Assembly: GCF_001557115.1 (NCBI RefSeq)
Contig: NZ_LSKQ01000202.1
Coordinates: forward strand, 33,956 to 97,955
Length of the DNA stretch: 64,000 bases
From: Erythrobacter sp. CCH5-A1
GTDB lineage: Bacteria; Pseudomonadota; Alphaproteobacteria; Sphingomonadales; Sphingomonadaceae
Reading direction: 5' to 3'
This document shows, piece by piece, positions 1-9,173 of the stretch (position 1 is its first letter; every line of letters begins with the position of its first letter). Below the pieces are notes generated by a model. It ran no database searches. It was given only the letters and a program-made list of their open reading frames with translations, and was not told the origin of the DNA. The translations under genes and the position numbers were made by a program.

Positions 1-217
1 TGTCGGTGGTCGACCAGACGAGCCAGTCCTTCATGTTGAACATTTCGCCGTCCGCCGCCTCGTCGTGGCTGGTGTAGAGCCACAGCGTATCGCCCACCAC
101 CAGCGGGGCCGGGTCAGCGGTGAAGCGGTCGCGGAAGAGCGGGTTGCTGCCGGGCGCGTCCTGCGCCGCGAGGGGCGCGGCGGCAAGCAGCACGGCGAGC
201 GGCAGGATGAGGCGCAT
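1..217 (-). CDS. GH43-family glycoside hydrolase, N-terminal part (cut by window edge)
   Basis: Only the first 72 codons are inside the window. They show a Sec signal peptide of about 19 residues (n-region MRLI, hydrophobic core, cleavage near AAQD). This is followed by the GH43 opening blade: FRDRFTADPAPLVVGDTLWL, then YTSHDE. The Asp of the ADPAP motif is the position of the GH43 general base. Members cleave xylo- or arabino-oligosaccharides in the periplasm or outside the cell. The ATG is preceded by AGAGGAACGCCC, a good ribosome binding site. It starts 11 nt after the xylonate dehydratase stop, so it is probably the last visible gene of the regulator-dehydratase-GH43 operon. Beta-xylosidase or arabinofuranosidase cannot be told apart from this fragment. 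Confidence 0.8.
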   Translation of the reverse strand, partial: MRLILPLAVLLAAAPLAAQDAPGSNPLFRDRFTADPAPLVVGDTLWLYTSHDEAADGEMFNMKDWLVWSTTD

Positions 218-228
218 GGGCGTTCCTC

Positions 229-2013
229 TCAGTGGTTATGCCGCGGCAGCTTGCGCGCCGTCCCGCGATACTTGAGCGCGAAGTCCATCACGCCGCCCTC
301 GGCAAGTTGCCCGGTCTTCTCGCGGTAGAGTTCCTCCCACGGGGTCAGGCTTTCGGGCACGGGCGGGATGGTATCCTCGGCGCGGCGGCGGGCAATCTCG
401 GCCTCGTCCACCAGCGCGTCGCAGCGCCGCGTGTTGAGATCGACGCGGATGATGTCGCCCGTGCGCAGCCACGAGAGGCCCCCGCCGACCGCGCTTTCGG
501 GGCTGACGTTGAGGATCGAGGGGCTGTCGCTCGTCCCCGATTGCCGGCCGTCGCCCAGCGTCGGCAGCCACGGCTTGCCGGCGCGGATCATCGCGTCGGG
601 CGGCTGCATGTTGACCACCTCGGCGCTCCCCGGCCAGCCGATCACCCCCGAGCCGCGGATGACGAGGATGCAGTCCTCGTCGATATTGAGGGACGGGTCA
701 TTGATCCGGTGGTGGTAATCGTCCGAGCCATCGAACACGATCGCGCGCGCCTCGAACACGCCTTCGGAGCCCGGGCGCGAGAGGTAACGGGCGCGGAAGG
801 CCGGGCCGATCACGCTGGTCTTGAGGATCGCGAAATCGAACAGGTTGCCCGAGAGCACCATGAAGCCCGCCTTGTCGATCAGCGGATCGGCAAAGGGCCG
901 GATCATCTCGCGATCGGGGCTTTCGGCACCAGCGAGGTTCTCGGCCATCGTCTTGCCGGTGCAGGTGAGGACGTCGCCATGCAGCCGTCCGGCATCCAGC
1001 AGTTCCCACATGGCAGCAGGCACGCCGCCCGCGCGGTGGAAGCGCTCGCCAAGATACTTTCCGGCGGGCTGCATGTTGACCAGCAGCGGCAGGTCGTAAC
1101 CGTGTTCCTGCCACACCCCGGTCTCGAGCGGCACGCCTGCGTGCGCAGCCATGGCCATGATGTGCGGCTGGGCGTTGGAGGAGCCGCCGATGACGCTGAC
1201 CGTGGCGATGGCATTCTCGAACGCCGCGCGGGTGAGGATATCGGAGGGCTTCAGATCCTCGAGCACCATCTCGACGATGCGGCGGCCTGTGCGGTAAGCC
1301 ATTTGCCCTCGCTCGCGGTAAGGCGCAGGGATCGCCGCGCAGCCGGTGAGCGAGAGGCCCAGCGCCTCGGCCACCGCGTTCATGGTGCTCGCCGTGCCCA
1401 TCGAATTGCAATGGCCTGCCGAGGGCGCGCTGCTGCAGGCGCGGTGGAGGAACTCCTCCTCGTCGATCTCGCCTGCCGCAAGCTTGCGGCGGCTGCGCCA
1501 GATGACGGTGCCGCTGCCCACCAGCTCGCCCTCATGCCAGCCGTCGAGCATCGGGCCGCCCGACAGCACAATCGCAGGGATGTCCACGGTCGAAGCCGCC
1601 ATGATCTGCGAGGGCGTGGTCTTGTCGCACCCCGTGGTCAGCACCACGCCATCCAGCGGATAGCCGTTCAAGAGCTCCACCAGCCCGAGATAGAGCAGGT
1701 TGCGGTCGAGCGCGGCGGTAGGCCTGCGGCAGTTCTCGAAGATCGGGTGGATGGGGAATTCGATCGGGATCCCGCCTGCGTCGCGGATCCCGTCGCGGGT
1801 GCGCTTGGCTAGGTCGACATGGATGCGGTTGCAGGGGGAAAGGTCGCTCCCGCTTTGCGCGATGCCGATGATCGGCTTGCCGCTTTGCAGTTCCTCGGGC
1901 GTCACCCCGTAATTCATGAAGCGTTCGAGATAGAGCGCCGTCATGTCCATGCGTTCGCGGTTGTCGAACCAGTCGCGCGAGCGCAAGGTGCGGGGTGAGG
2001 CTTGGTCTGTCAT
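229..2013 (-). CDS. xylD: D-xylonate dehydratase (IlvD/Edd family)
   Basis: This 594-residue protein dehydrates D-xylonate to 2-keto-3-deoxy-D-xylonate in the Weimberg/Dahms xylose pathways. It has the IlvD/Edd cysteine set expected to hold the Fe-S cluster (Cys61 in SPCNRIH, Cys129 in TTGCDKTT, Cys202 in [11 protein letters not shown]). It also carries the sugar-acid dehydratase signatures [21 protein letters not shown] and GDGRQSG. Length and the C-terminal KLPRHNH match the Caulobacter XylD I know from memory. An in-frame extension reaches 2253, but the ATG at 2013 begins MTDQ and overlaps the stop of the upstream regulator as ATGA, indicating translational coupling. L-arabonate dehydratase is the main alternative; the Weimberg context favours xylonate. 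Confidence 0.93.
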   Translation of the reverse strand: MTDQASPRTLRSRDWFDNRERMDMTALYLERFMNYGVTPEELQSGKPIIGIAQSGSDLSPCNRIHVDLAKRTRDGIRDAGGIPIEFPIHPIFENCRRPTAALDRNLLYLGLVELLNGYPLDGVVLTTGCDKTTPSQIMAASTVDIPAIVLSGGPMLDGWHEGELVGSGTVIWRSRRKLAAGEIDEEEFLHRACSSAPSAGHCNSMGTASTMNAVAEALGLSLTGCAAIPAPYRERGQMAYRTGRRIVEMVLEDLKPSDILTRAAFENAIATVSVIGGSSNAQPHIMAMAAHAGVPLETGVWQEHGYDLPLLVNMQPAGKYLGERFHRAGGVPAAMWELLDAGRLHGDVLTCTGKTMAENLAGAESPDREMIRPFADPLIDKAGFMVLSGNLFDFAILKTSVIGPAFRARYLSRPGSEGVFEARAIVFDGSDDYHHRINDPSLNIDEDCILVIRGSGVIGWPGSAEVVNMQPPDAMIRAGKPWLPTLGDGRQSGTSDSPSILNVSPESAVGGGLSWLRTGDIIRVDLNTRRCDALVDEAEIARRRAEDTIPPVPESLTPWEELYREKTGQLAEGGVMDFALKYRGTARKLPRHNH

Positions 2014-3146
2014 GGTGTTCCGGGGGGTTGGCTGAAGGATGACGCAAGGCGCGGCCCGGCGTCGGAATTGCGGCGGATCAGCTGGTAGGCCAGCGTCAGC
2101 TGCTCGGCCTTGGCACGCGATGCGCGCGGCTTCTGCTTGTGGACGCGGGCAATCATCGCCACCGCTTCCGCAGTCATTTCGCGAATCGGCTGGCGGATGG
2201 TGGTGAGCTCGGGCCAGATCGAACTGGCGAGCTCGGTATCGTCGAAGCCGCACACAGTCACGTCGCCCGGCACGTCGAGATGGCGGCGATGCGCCATCGC
2301 GACGGTCGCAGCGGCCATGTCGTCGTTGGAGGCGAAGATCGCGGTCGGGGGATTGGCGATGCTCAGCAGCTTTTCGGCCGCGACCATCCCGGAACGGTAG
2401 GTGAACTGCCCCTGCGCGATCAGTGTCTCGTCGATCGCAAGGCCGGCATCGGTCATCGCCGCGCGATAGCCGTCGAGGCGCTGGCCGCTCGCCACCTGTT
2501 CGGGATTGCCGATGATGAAGCCGATGCGTTCGTGGCCCAGACCGATGATGTGCCGGGTCATGTCATAGGCGGCCTGGAACTCGTCGATCAGCACCGCGCC
2601 GTGACTGCCGCTCGCGCGGCCCGGTCCGACCGCGACCGCGATCCCGCCCGCGGTGCGGATCAGATCGAGCACGCTCTGGTCGTCGCACAGCGGCGGGGGG
2701 AGGATGTAGCCCTCGATCCCGCCGTCGAGCAGCTTCCTGATCACCTTCTGCGCCTCGGCGACGTTTTCGCAGGCCTGCACGACAAGATAGATGTCGCGGC
2801 GGCTGGCCTCCTCCAGCGCCCCCATCAGGAACTCGCTGAGGTAGGAGGCCGAGGGGTTGTCGAACAGCAGCGCGATGCGCAGCTGCGATCCCGCCGCGAG
2901 CGAGCGCGCCGCGCGGTTGGGCACGTAGTTCAATTTGGCGATCGCGCCCAAGACCTTCTGCTTGGTGTCCTCGCGCACGTTCTCCTCGCCGTTGATGACG
3001 CGGCTCACCGTCATCGGCGAGCACTGCGCCTCGCGCGCGACATCGGTGATCGTGGGCGCCGCATTGGATCGCCGGGCGGCGCGCTTGCGGCCCTGGATTG
3101 CGGACGGGGCGAGAGTGTCGGCCTTGGTGCTCATGGCGCCCGCCAT
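2010..3146 (-). CDS. xylR: LacI-family transcriptional regulator of the xylan/xylose locus
   Basis: A 378-residue LacI/GalR repressor. The N-terminal helix-turn-helix lies at residues 32-51 (TITDVAREAQCSPMTVSRVI), followed by the hinge helix NYVPNRAARSL and a periplasmic-binding-protein-like effector domain. A second possible start is Met5 at 3134. The gene lies directly upstream of, and overlaps by ATGA with, the xylonate dehydratase. Its most likely ligand is xylose or an early Weimberg intermediate. Three TAGCGCTA-centred palindromes and one diverged copy in this locus (near 3185, 5320, 12575 and 21287) are of the type LacI proteins bind. One of them sits just upstream of this gene, so autoregulation is likely. 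The symbol is by analogy to Caulobacter XylR and is an inference. Confidence 0.85.
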   Translation of the reverse strand: MAGAMSTKADTLAPSAIQGRKRAARRSNAAPTITDVAREAQCSPMTVSRVINGEENVREDTKQKVLGAIAKLNYVPNRAARSLAAGSQLRIALLFDNPSASYLSEFLMGALEEASRRDIYLVVQACENVAEAQKVIRKLLDGGIEGYILPPPLCDDQSVLDLIRTAGGIAVAVGPGRASGSHGAVLIDEFQAAYDMTRHIIGLGHERIGFIIGNPEQVASGQRLDGYRAAMTDAGLAIDETLIAQGQFTYRSGMVAAEKLLSIANPPTAIFASNDDMAAATVAMAHRRHLDVPGDVTVCGFDDTELASSIWPELTTIRQPIREMTAEAVAMIARVHKQKPRASRAKAEQLTLAYQLIRRNSDAGPRLASSFSQPPGTP

Positions 3147-3177
3147 ACTGCGAGGGCCCGAGTGGCGGCAAGCGGGA

Positions 3178-3192
3178 TGATAAGCGCTATCA
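3178..3192. promoter_or_regulatory. Diverged LacI-type operator upstream of xylR
   Basis: The sequence TGATAAGCGCTATCA keeps the AGCGCT centre and the whole right half (GCTATCA) of the operator seen at 5313, 12569 and 21280. The left half is shifted by one inserted base. It lies between the GH67 stop (3202) and the regulator start (3146), consistent with weak autoregulation of xylR-xylD-GH43. Confidence 0.5.
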
Positions 3193-3201
3193 TAGCCCCC
3201 C

Positions 3202-5313
3202 TCATTGCCCCGGTGCCTCGGGGAAAGCGCGCTGCCGGTAGGCGGAGAGCGGCTCGGCCGGGGGCACTATGCCGGAGGGCAGCGCGAGGCCATTGACCGA
3301 TTGCCAGTAAGCGAGCGAGGCATCGCGCCACCAGCGCGCCTCCTTGCGCTGGATAGCAAGGTCGGCGGTGACGGCGGCGTGGCGCTCGGGATCGATGGCA
3401 GGGGCGAGGCTCGCCCATGCAGCAGCCATGCGATCGACCCCCGCGACGCCGGCATCGTAGCGGGCGACAAGTTCCTCCCACAGCGTGCGGCCCGAGGGGA
3501 GGCGATGCGCCCACGCCAGGCGGTGGAACCACAGCAGCAAGCGCGGGTCGGTGGTGGCCGGGTCGCTCCACTGTGGGGCGATGGATGGGGCGTATTGCGC
3601 GAGGGAAGCGGAGCCCGTGGCGGTTCGGTCGAAGCCGATCCCGTCCTTGTTGGCGCGGTGATAGTAGCACGGGTTCCACTCGGGTCGCTCGAGATCGCAC
3701 ACCCACGGCGCGGGGCCGTAGTGGTGGGAGGTGCCCATCAGATGCGCAAGGCCGAGGGGGCCGGTGTAATCGACAACCGCCTCGCGACTCCCCAACATCA
3801 TCGCGGCGATGGTGCGCAGCGCTTTCGGATCACGCGTGAAGGTCTGCGCGGCCCATTCGCGGGCGATCTGTCCGCTCGTCAGCGCATGGTTCCACGCAAG
3901 CCGCCCGAAGGCATACCAGTTGGCCGCATCGAAATGGGTACCGGTCCAGTTGCGGTCCGATCCGACATTGGCGACCCCTGCCATGCCGACGGGTGCGACG
4001 ATCTGCGCCACCGTTCCGCCCCGCCCCGTATCGGCGTCCAGCACCTCCTTCCAGAGCGGCGCGAGGTAGGCAATTCCGCTCGCCTGCCCGAGATATTCGC
4101 GGGTGATCTGCGCCTCGAGCATTACCCGCGTGTTCTGCATCGCCCCGAACAGTGGATGGAACGGCTCGCGCGGCTGGAAATCGAGCGGGCCGTTCTTGAT
4201 CTGGAGGATCACGTTGTCGGCGAACTGGCCGTCGAGCGGCTGGAACTCGGCATAGGCCTGCATCGTGCGGTCGGTGCTGTCCTCGGCCCGGTAGACGAAG
4301 GCGCGCCAGATCACCGTGCCCCTCTCGCCAATCGCGGCGGCGAGCATGTTGGCGCCCTCGGCGTGACTGCGGCCATAGTCCTGCGGGCCGGGTTGGCCCT
4401 CGGAATTGGCCTTGACCAGAAACCCGCCAAAATCGGGGATCGCGGCGTAAATTTCGTCCGCCTTGGCCTTCCACCATGCCGCCACCTGCGGGTCGAGCGG
4501 GTCGGCGGTGGCAAGCCCGCCGATGTCGCGCGGGGCGGAGAAGCGGGCGGACAGGTAGACGCGGATGCCATAGGGCCGCCACGCGTCGGCCAGCCGCTTG
4601 AGCTTGGCTATGTAGCGCGGCTCCAGCATGAAGGCCTTCGCGTTGACGTTGTTCACCACTACGCCGTTGACGCCAATGCTGGCGTTGGCCCGCGCATAAT
4701 CGATCATCCGCGGATCGAGCTTCTCCGGCAGGTGCCACCAATCGAAGATCGAACGCCCGGCATAGCCGCGCTCCACGTGGCCGTCGGGATTGTCCCAGTG
4801 GTTGAGCATCCGCAGCGGCATGGCAGGCGCTTCGGACAGCTGGATGTCGGCCGGCGCCCGGCCCTGCCCCAATTCGCGCAGCAAGGCGTAGGTCCCGTAC
4901 AGACAACCGATGGGTGCGGCAGCGGTGATGCGCACCGCTTCGGCCGAGCCTGACACCCGGAACGCACCGTCCCCCGGCACGTCGGGGTTGGCGCAATCAT
5001 AGACGAACGCGCCCTTGGGGCCGCTGCCCGGCACTCTGACGTCGACGATCGTGATTCGCTCCGCGGCGGGGCGGGCCAGCAGCCCGTCGAGGCCGCGGTA
5101 AAGCTCATCCAGAGCGAGGGCCACGGTCGGATCCTGCGCCATTCCGGCATAGACCGCACCGTCCAGCCGCGCCAGCCGCGCACGCGCCTCGCCCTCGAGC
5201 GGGGCATGGCGCAGCCACAAGGCGTAGCCATCCTCGGCACAGGCTTGCCCTGCCGCGAGCAACGCAGCAGCAATCATCGCAAAGCCGTTGACAAGCCCTC
5301 TCCCTCTCATCAT
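3202..5313 (-). CDS. aguA: Alpha-glucuronidase, GH67
   Basis: A 703-residue exported enzyme that removes (4-O-methyl)-glucuronic acid from the non-reducing end of xylo-oligosaccharides. Residues 1-26 look like a Sec signal peptide ending ACA. The GH67 opening motif GYALWLR follows at 29-35. Catalytic residues line up with the family: Glu305 in NSEGQPGP as acid, and Asp378 (GPLDFQPREP) and Glu406 (ITREYLG) as the base pair. The first ATG overlaps the operator at 5313-5326 and has no upstream ribosome binding site, so the exact start (5313, 5310 or 5277) is uncertain. It is divergent from GH3 and co-directional with xylR-xylD. Presence of GH67 indicates the target is glucuronoxylan rather than plain xylan. 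Confidence 0.93.
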   Translation of the reverse strand: MMRGRGLVNGFAMIAAALLAAGQACAEDGYALWLRHAPLEGEARARLARLDGAVYAGMAQDPTVALALDELYRGLDGLLARPAAERITIVDVRVPGSGPKGAFVYDCANPDVPGDGAFRVSGSAEAVRITAAAPIGCLYGTYALLRELGQGRAPADIQLSEAPAMPLRMLNHWDNPDGHVERGYAGRSIFDWWHLPEKLDPRMIDYARANASIGVNGVVVNNVNAKAFMLEPRYIAKLKRLADAWRPYGIRVYLSARFSAPRDIGGLATADPLDPQVAAWWKAKADEIYAAIPDFGGFLVKANSEGQPGPQDYGRSHAEGANMLAAAIGERGTVIWRAFVYRAEDSTDRTMQAYAEFQPLDGQFADNVILQIKNGPLDFQPREPFHPLFGAMQNTRVMLEAQITREYLGQASGIAYLAPLWKEVLDADTGRGGTVAQIVAPVGMAGVANVGSDRNWTGTHFDAANWYAFGRLAWNHALTSGQIAREWAAQTFTRDPKALRTIAAMMLGSREAVVDYTGPLGLAHLMGTSHHYGPAPWVCDLERPEWNPCYYHRANKDGIGFDRTATGSASLAQYAPSIAPQWSDPATTDPRLLLWFHRLAWAHRLPSGRTLWEELVARYDAGVAGVDRMAAAWASLAPAIDPERHAAVTADLAIQRKEARWWRDASLAYWQSVNGLALPSGIVPPAEPLSAYRQRAFPEAPGQ

Positions 5314-5326
5314 GGTAGCGCTACCA
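5313..5326. promoter_or_regulatory. Perfect LacI-type operator between GH67 and GH3
   Basis: TGGTAGCGCTACCA is a perfect 14-bp palindrome in the divergent intergenic region of the alpha-glucuronidase and GH3 genes. The same core recurs at 12569 and 21280. It touches the first possible ATG of the GH67 gene and lies about 45 bp upstream of the GH3 start, so one bound repressor could shut both promoters. Confidence 0.8.
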
Positions 5327-5372
5327 CAAACGGTCGGCCAGTCAAGCCGGCGTGGCAGGAGAGGGACATCAC

Positions 5373-7805
5373 ATGAAGGGGATCAAGCGGGCTGCGCTGG
5401 CAGCTGGCGTGTGTCTGGCAGCGTTCGGGATGGTCGCGGGCGAGGCGACTGTGGCGCAGGCTCAGACCCGGGGCAAACCCGCCGCCATCAAGGTCGAGCG
5501 CGCGATGAAGGACGCGCCCTACTGGAACCCCGCCCTCCCGACCGAGCAACGCGTCGAGGATCTCCTCGCCCGCATGACGCTCGAGGAGAAGATCGCCCAG
5601 ATCATCACCGTGTGGGACAGCAAGGGCAAGATTCAGGCCGCCGGCGACGTCTTCGATCCCGCCAAGGCAGCCGCCGTCTACCCCGACGGCATCGGCCAGA
5701 TCGCCCGGCCTTCGGACCGCAGCGGTCCCTCCAGCCCGCGCAAGGTCGGGCGGCGCAGCATCGAGGAATCGGTCGCCTTCGTGATCGCCGCGCAGAAATG
5801 GGCGATGGAGAAGACCCGGCTCGGCATTCCGATCCTGTTCCACGAGGAATCGCTCCACGGTCTCGCCGCGCGGGATGCGACCGCCTTCCCCCAAGCCATC
5901 GGTCTTGCGAGCAGCTGGGACCCGGACCTGATCCGCGACATCAACGCGTTGATCGCCGAGGAAACAGCCGCGCGCGGCGTCCACCTGGTCCTCTCTCCCG
6001 TGGTGGACGTCGCGCGTGATCCGCGCTGGGGACGGATCGAGGAAACCTTCGGCGAGGACCCCTACCTCGTCGGCGAGATGGGTGTCGCTTCGGTCGAGGG
6101 GCTGATGGGCACCGGCACCACCCGCAAGCTCGCGCCGGGCAAGGTGATGGCGACCTTGAAGCACATGACCGGCCACGGCCAGCCCGAAAGCGGCAACAAT
6201 GTCGCCCCCGCCCAGATCAGCGAGCGCACCTTGCGCGAGATGTTCTTCCCGCCCTTCGAACAGGTGGTGAAGCGGACGAAGATCGACGCGGTGATGGCCA
6301 GCTACAACGAGATCGACGGGGTGCCGAGCCACGCGAACAAGTGGCTCCTCAATGACGTGCTGCGCGGCGAGTGGGGATACCAGGGCGCGGTGGTCTCGGA
6401 CTACTATGCGATCGAGGACATGGCGCGCCTCCACCACATCGCCGCCGACAATGCCGGCGCGGGCGAGATCGCGCTGAAGGCCGGTGTCGACGTCGATCTG
6501 CCCGAAGGCGCGGGCTTCAGGGACCTCGCTCGCTCGGTGCGCGAGGGCCGCGTGTCGCAGGAGGCCATCGACAATGCGGTGCGGCGGCTGCTCACCATGA
6601 AGTTCAACGCCGGGCTGTTCGAGAACCCGTGGCCCGATCTGGCCAAGGCGAAGACCTCCAACGGTCCTGCTGGCGTGGCGCTGGCCCGCAAGGCCGCCGA
6701 GCGCTCGCTGGTGCTACTGAAGAACAACGGCGCGCTGCCGCTGGCGCTGCCCGAGGCGGGAGCGGCGACCAAGCCGACCATCGCGGTAATCGGCCCCAAT
6801 GCCGATGTCGCGCGCCTCGGGGGCTATTACGGCGAACCGCGCGCAAGCGTCACCCCGCTCGCCGGCATCCGTGCGGCGGTGGCGGGCAAGGCCAACGTGG
6901 TCCATGCGCTCGGGGTCGAGATCATCGACGGCGACAGCGACTGGTGGGACGACGCGGTGGTTCTCGCCGATCCGGCCAAGAACCGCCGGCGCATCGCCGA
7001 AGCGGTCGAGGTGGCGAAGGGCGCGGACACCATCGTCCTGTTCATCGGCGACACCGAGAAGACCAGCCGCGAGGGCTGGGCCGCCAATCACCTCGGCGAC
7101 CGTACCAGTCTCGACCTCGTCGGCGAGCAGAACGAGCTGTTCAAGGCGATGAAGGCACTGGGCAAGCCGGTCGTGGTAGTGCTCGTCAATGGCCGCCCGC
7201 CGAGCTACCCGACCATCGCCGCCGAGGCCGATGCGATCCTCGAGACGTGGTATGCCGGCGAACAGCAGGGCACCGCGATTGCCGACGCGCTCATCGGCAC
7301 AGTCAACCCCGGCGGCAAGATGCCGGTTTCGACCGCGCGCAATGTCGGCCAGCTGCCGAACTTCTACAATTACAAGCCGAGCGCGCGGCGCGGTTACCTG
7401 TTCGACGAGGTGACCCCGCTGTTCCCGTTCGGCTGGGGGCTCAGCTACACCACCTTCACCCTGGCCGCGCCGCAGCTTTCGGCGAGCATGATCAAGCCGG
7501 GCGAAGGTGTGACGGTCACCGTCCGCGTCACCAACACCGGGACGCGCGCAGGCGACGAGGTGGTGCAGGTCTACCTGCGCGACGAGGTGAGTTCCGTCAC
7601 CCGTCCGGTGAAGGAGCTTGTGGGCTTCAAGCGTGTGACGCTCCAGCCGGGCGAGACCCGCGACGTGGCAATCGCGGTCGAACCGCGCGCCTTTGCCATG
7701 TGGAACGCCGATATGCAGCGCGTGACCGAACCGGGCACATTCGAGATCATGACCGGCGCGAACTCGGCCGAATTGCAGAGCGTCAAGCTGGAGGTCCGGC
7801 CGTGA
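5373..7805 (+). CDS. GH3 beta-xylosidase/beta-glucosidase, exported
   Basis: An 810-residue GH3 enzyme that releases terminal beta-linked sugars, here most likely xylose from xylo-oligosaccharides. A Sec signal peptide covers about residues 1-30 (cleavage near AQA/QTRG). The catalytic TIM barrel contains FHEESLHG, the KHMTGHG motif and the nucleophile Asp343 in VVSDYY. The second domain contains the DTEKTSREGWAANHLGDR segment, and a fibronectin-III-like domain closes the protein. The open frame reaches back to 5352, but the ATG at 5373 sits 7-8 nt after AGGAGAGG and gives a proper signal peptide. It overlaps the xylanase gene as GTGA. Beta-glucosidase activity cannot be excluded by sequence; the context favours xylosidase. 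Confidence 0.88.
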   Translation: MKGIKRAALAAGVCLAAFGMVAGEATVAQAQTRGKPAAIKVERAMKDAPYWNPALPTEQRVEDLLARMTLEEKIAQIITVWDSKGKIQAAGDVFDPAKAAAVYPDGIGQIARPSDRSGPSSPRKVGRRSIEESVAFVIAAQKWAMEKTRLGIPILFHEESLHGLAARDATAFPQAIGLASSWDPDLIRDINALIAEETAARGVHLVLSPVVDVARDPRWGRIEETFGEDPYLVGEMGVASVEGLMGTGTTRKLAPGKVMATLKHMTGHGQPESGNNVAPAQISERTLREMFFPPFEQVVKRTKIDAVMASYNEIDGVPSHANKWLLNDVLRGEWGYQGAVVSDYYAIEDMARLHHIAADNAGAGEIALKAGVDVDLPEGAGFRDLARSVREGRVSQEAIDNAVRRLLTMKFNAGLFENPWPDLAKAKTSNGPAGVALARKAAERSLVLLKNNGALPLALPEAGAATKPTIAVIGPNADVARLGGYYGEPRASVTPLAGIRAAVAGKANVVHALGVEIIDGDSDWWDDAVVLADPAKNRRRIAEAVEVAKGADTIVLFIGDTEKTSREGWAANHLGDRTSLDLVGEQNELFKAMKALGKPVVVVLVNGRPPSYPTIAAEADAILETWYAGEQQGTAIADALIGTVNPGGKMPVSTARNVGQLPNFYNYKPSARRGYLFDEVTPLFPFGWGLSYTTFTLAAPQLSASMIKPGEGVTVTVRVTNTGTRAGDEVVQVYLRDEVSSVTRPVKELVGFKRVTLQPGETRDVAIAVEPRAFAMWNADMQRVTEPGTFEIMTGANSAELQSVKLEVRP

Positions 7806-9013
7806 CGATTTCCCGCCGCGATGCGCTGGGTGCGATCGGCACCACGCTGGCCGCGCTACCGCTGGTCGGCTGTGGCGGCGGGTCGACCGGTTCCGCGCCC
7901 GCTCCGGTCAGCGCCGCGCCGCCGCCCGCACCCGCTCCCACAGGCGCGCCTTCGCCGGGCCTCAACGCCATTGCCGCGCGCGGCGGGCGCAGGTTCGGGA
8001 GCGCCATCGCCTCGATACCCGGCGTGCGCGAGGCGGGCTCGATCCAGAACCCGGACTACACCGCGATCATCAAGGGCGAATGCGGCATTGTCGTCCCCGA
8101 AAACGAGATGAAGTGGCAGGCCGTCCGCCCCGCGCCCACAATCTACAATTTCGACCGGATGGACGAGATCGTCCGCTGGGCACAAAGCAACGGGCTCGCG
8201 GTGCGCGGCCACACCCTGCTGTGGCACCGCCCGCAGTGGTTCCCGAACTGGCTCAACACCTACGACTTCGGCGCCACGCCGGTGCGCGAGGCCGAGCGGC
8301 TGCTGACCGAGCACATCCGCACCGTCACCCGCCGCTACAAGGGCGTCATTCAGAGCTACGACGTGGTCAACGAAGCGATCGACCATGAGCGCAACGCGAC
8401 GATCGAGACCAGCCTCAGCCGTGCCATGGGCAGCCCCGAGGCGGTGCTCGACCTCGCCTTCCACACCGCGCGGGCCGAGCTTCCCACCGAGCAGCTCGTC
8501 TACAACGACTACATGAGCTGGGAGCCGCAGCACCAGAAGCACTGCGCCGACGTGCTGCGCCTGCTCGAAGGGTTCAGGAAGCGCGGCACGCCGGTCGATG
8601 CGCTGGGCATCCAGTCGCATATCGAGATGTTCAGCATCGATCCGGCCACCGGCGTCGGGCCCTATGCGGAACGCGAATGGCGGCGGTTCCTCGACGAGGT
8701 CACCGGCATGGGATACCGCCTGCTGGTCACCGAATTCGACGTCAAGGACAAGGCGCTCCCCGCCAACATCGCCCAGCGCGACGAGAAGGTCGCCGATTTC
8801 GCGCGGCGCTATTTCGAGGTGATGCTCGATTACGGCAAGCATCTCGACGATGTGCTCGCCTGGGGCATGGTCGACAGGTTCAACTGGCTCCAGGGCTTCG
8901 ATCCCGCCAAGCGGGCCGACGGGCTGGAGGTGCGCGGCACGCCCTATGACAGCACCTACCGCGCGAAGCCTCTGCGCACCGCCCTTGCCAACGTCTTGAC
9001 CGCCGCCGGCTGA
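7802..9013 (+). CDS. GH10 endo-1,4-beta-xylanase, Tat lipoprotein
   Basis: A 403-residue endoxylanase of family GH10. The GTG start overlaps the GH3 stop (GTGA). The N-terminus VTISRRDALGAIGTTLAALP carries a twin-arginine motif (Arg5-Arg6) and a lipobox LVGC with Cys24. This predicts Tat export and lipid anchoring, probably at the outer membrane. A Pro/Ala linker (residues 32-50) leads to the (beta/alpha)8 barrel. The acid/base is Glu191 (DVVNEAI) and the nucleophile Glu311 (LLVTEFDV); other GH10 marks are VRGHTLLWH and LGIQSH. Lipid anchoring would keep released xylo-oligosaccharides close to the TonB receptor encoded next door. A strong terminator follows at 9040. Confidence 0.95.
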   Translation: MTISRRDALGAIGTTLAALPLVGCGGGSTGSAPAPVSAAPPPAPAPTGAPSPGLNAIAARGGRRFGSAIASIPGVREAGSIQNPDYTAIIKGECGIVVPENEMKWQAVRPAPTIYNFDRMDEIVRWAQSNGLAVRGHTLLWHRPQWFPNWLNTYDFGATPVREAERLLTEHIRTVTRRYKGVIQSYDVVNEAIDHERNATIETSLSRAMGSPEAVLDLAFHTARAELPTEQLVYNDYMSWEPQHQKHCADVLRLLEGFRKRGTPVDALGIQSHIEMFSIDPATGVGPYAEREWRRFLDEVTGMGYRLLVTEFDVKDKALPANIAQRDEKVADFARRYFEVMLDYGKHLDDVLAWGMVDRFNWLQGFDPAKRADGLEVRGTPYDSTYRAKPLRTALANVLTAAG

Positions 9014-9039
9014 TCCTCTCGCCGACGGTTTCCCCCTGT

Positions 9040-9069
9040 GGCCCGGGCAGCGATGCCCGGGCCTTTTTT
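9040..9069 (+). terminator. Rho-independent terminator of GH3-GH10
   Basis: A perfect 10-bp stem, GGCCCGGGCA with TGCCCGGGCC around a GCGA loop, is followed by six T residues, 26 nt after the xylanase stop. Confidence 0.92.
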
Positions 9070-9108
9070 CGCGCGCGGCCCCGGCTCGTCCCGCCATCCG
9101 GCCAAACG

Positions 9109-9140
9109 AAAAGGGCCCCCCGGCCTAAGCCGGAGAGCCC
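9109..9140 (-). terminator. Rho-independent terminator of the xylan TonB receptor
   Basis: On the minus strand GGGCTCTCCGGC pairs with GCCGGGGGGCCC (two G-T wobbles) around a TTAG loop and is followed by TTTT. It lies 33 nt after the receptor stop and faces the terminator at 9040. Confidence 0.85.
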
Positions 9141-9173
9141 TTTCCCTGGGGAGCTTTCGCCTAGCGCGGCGTG

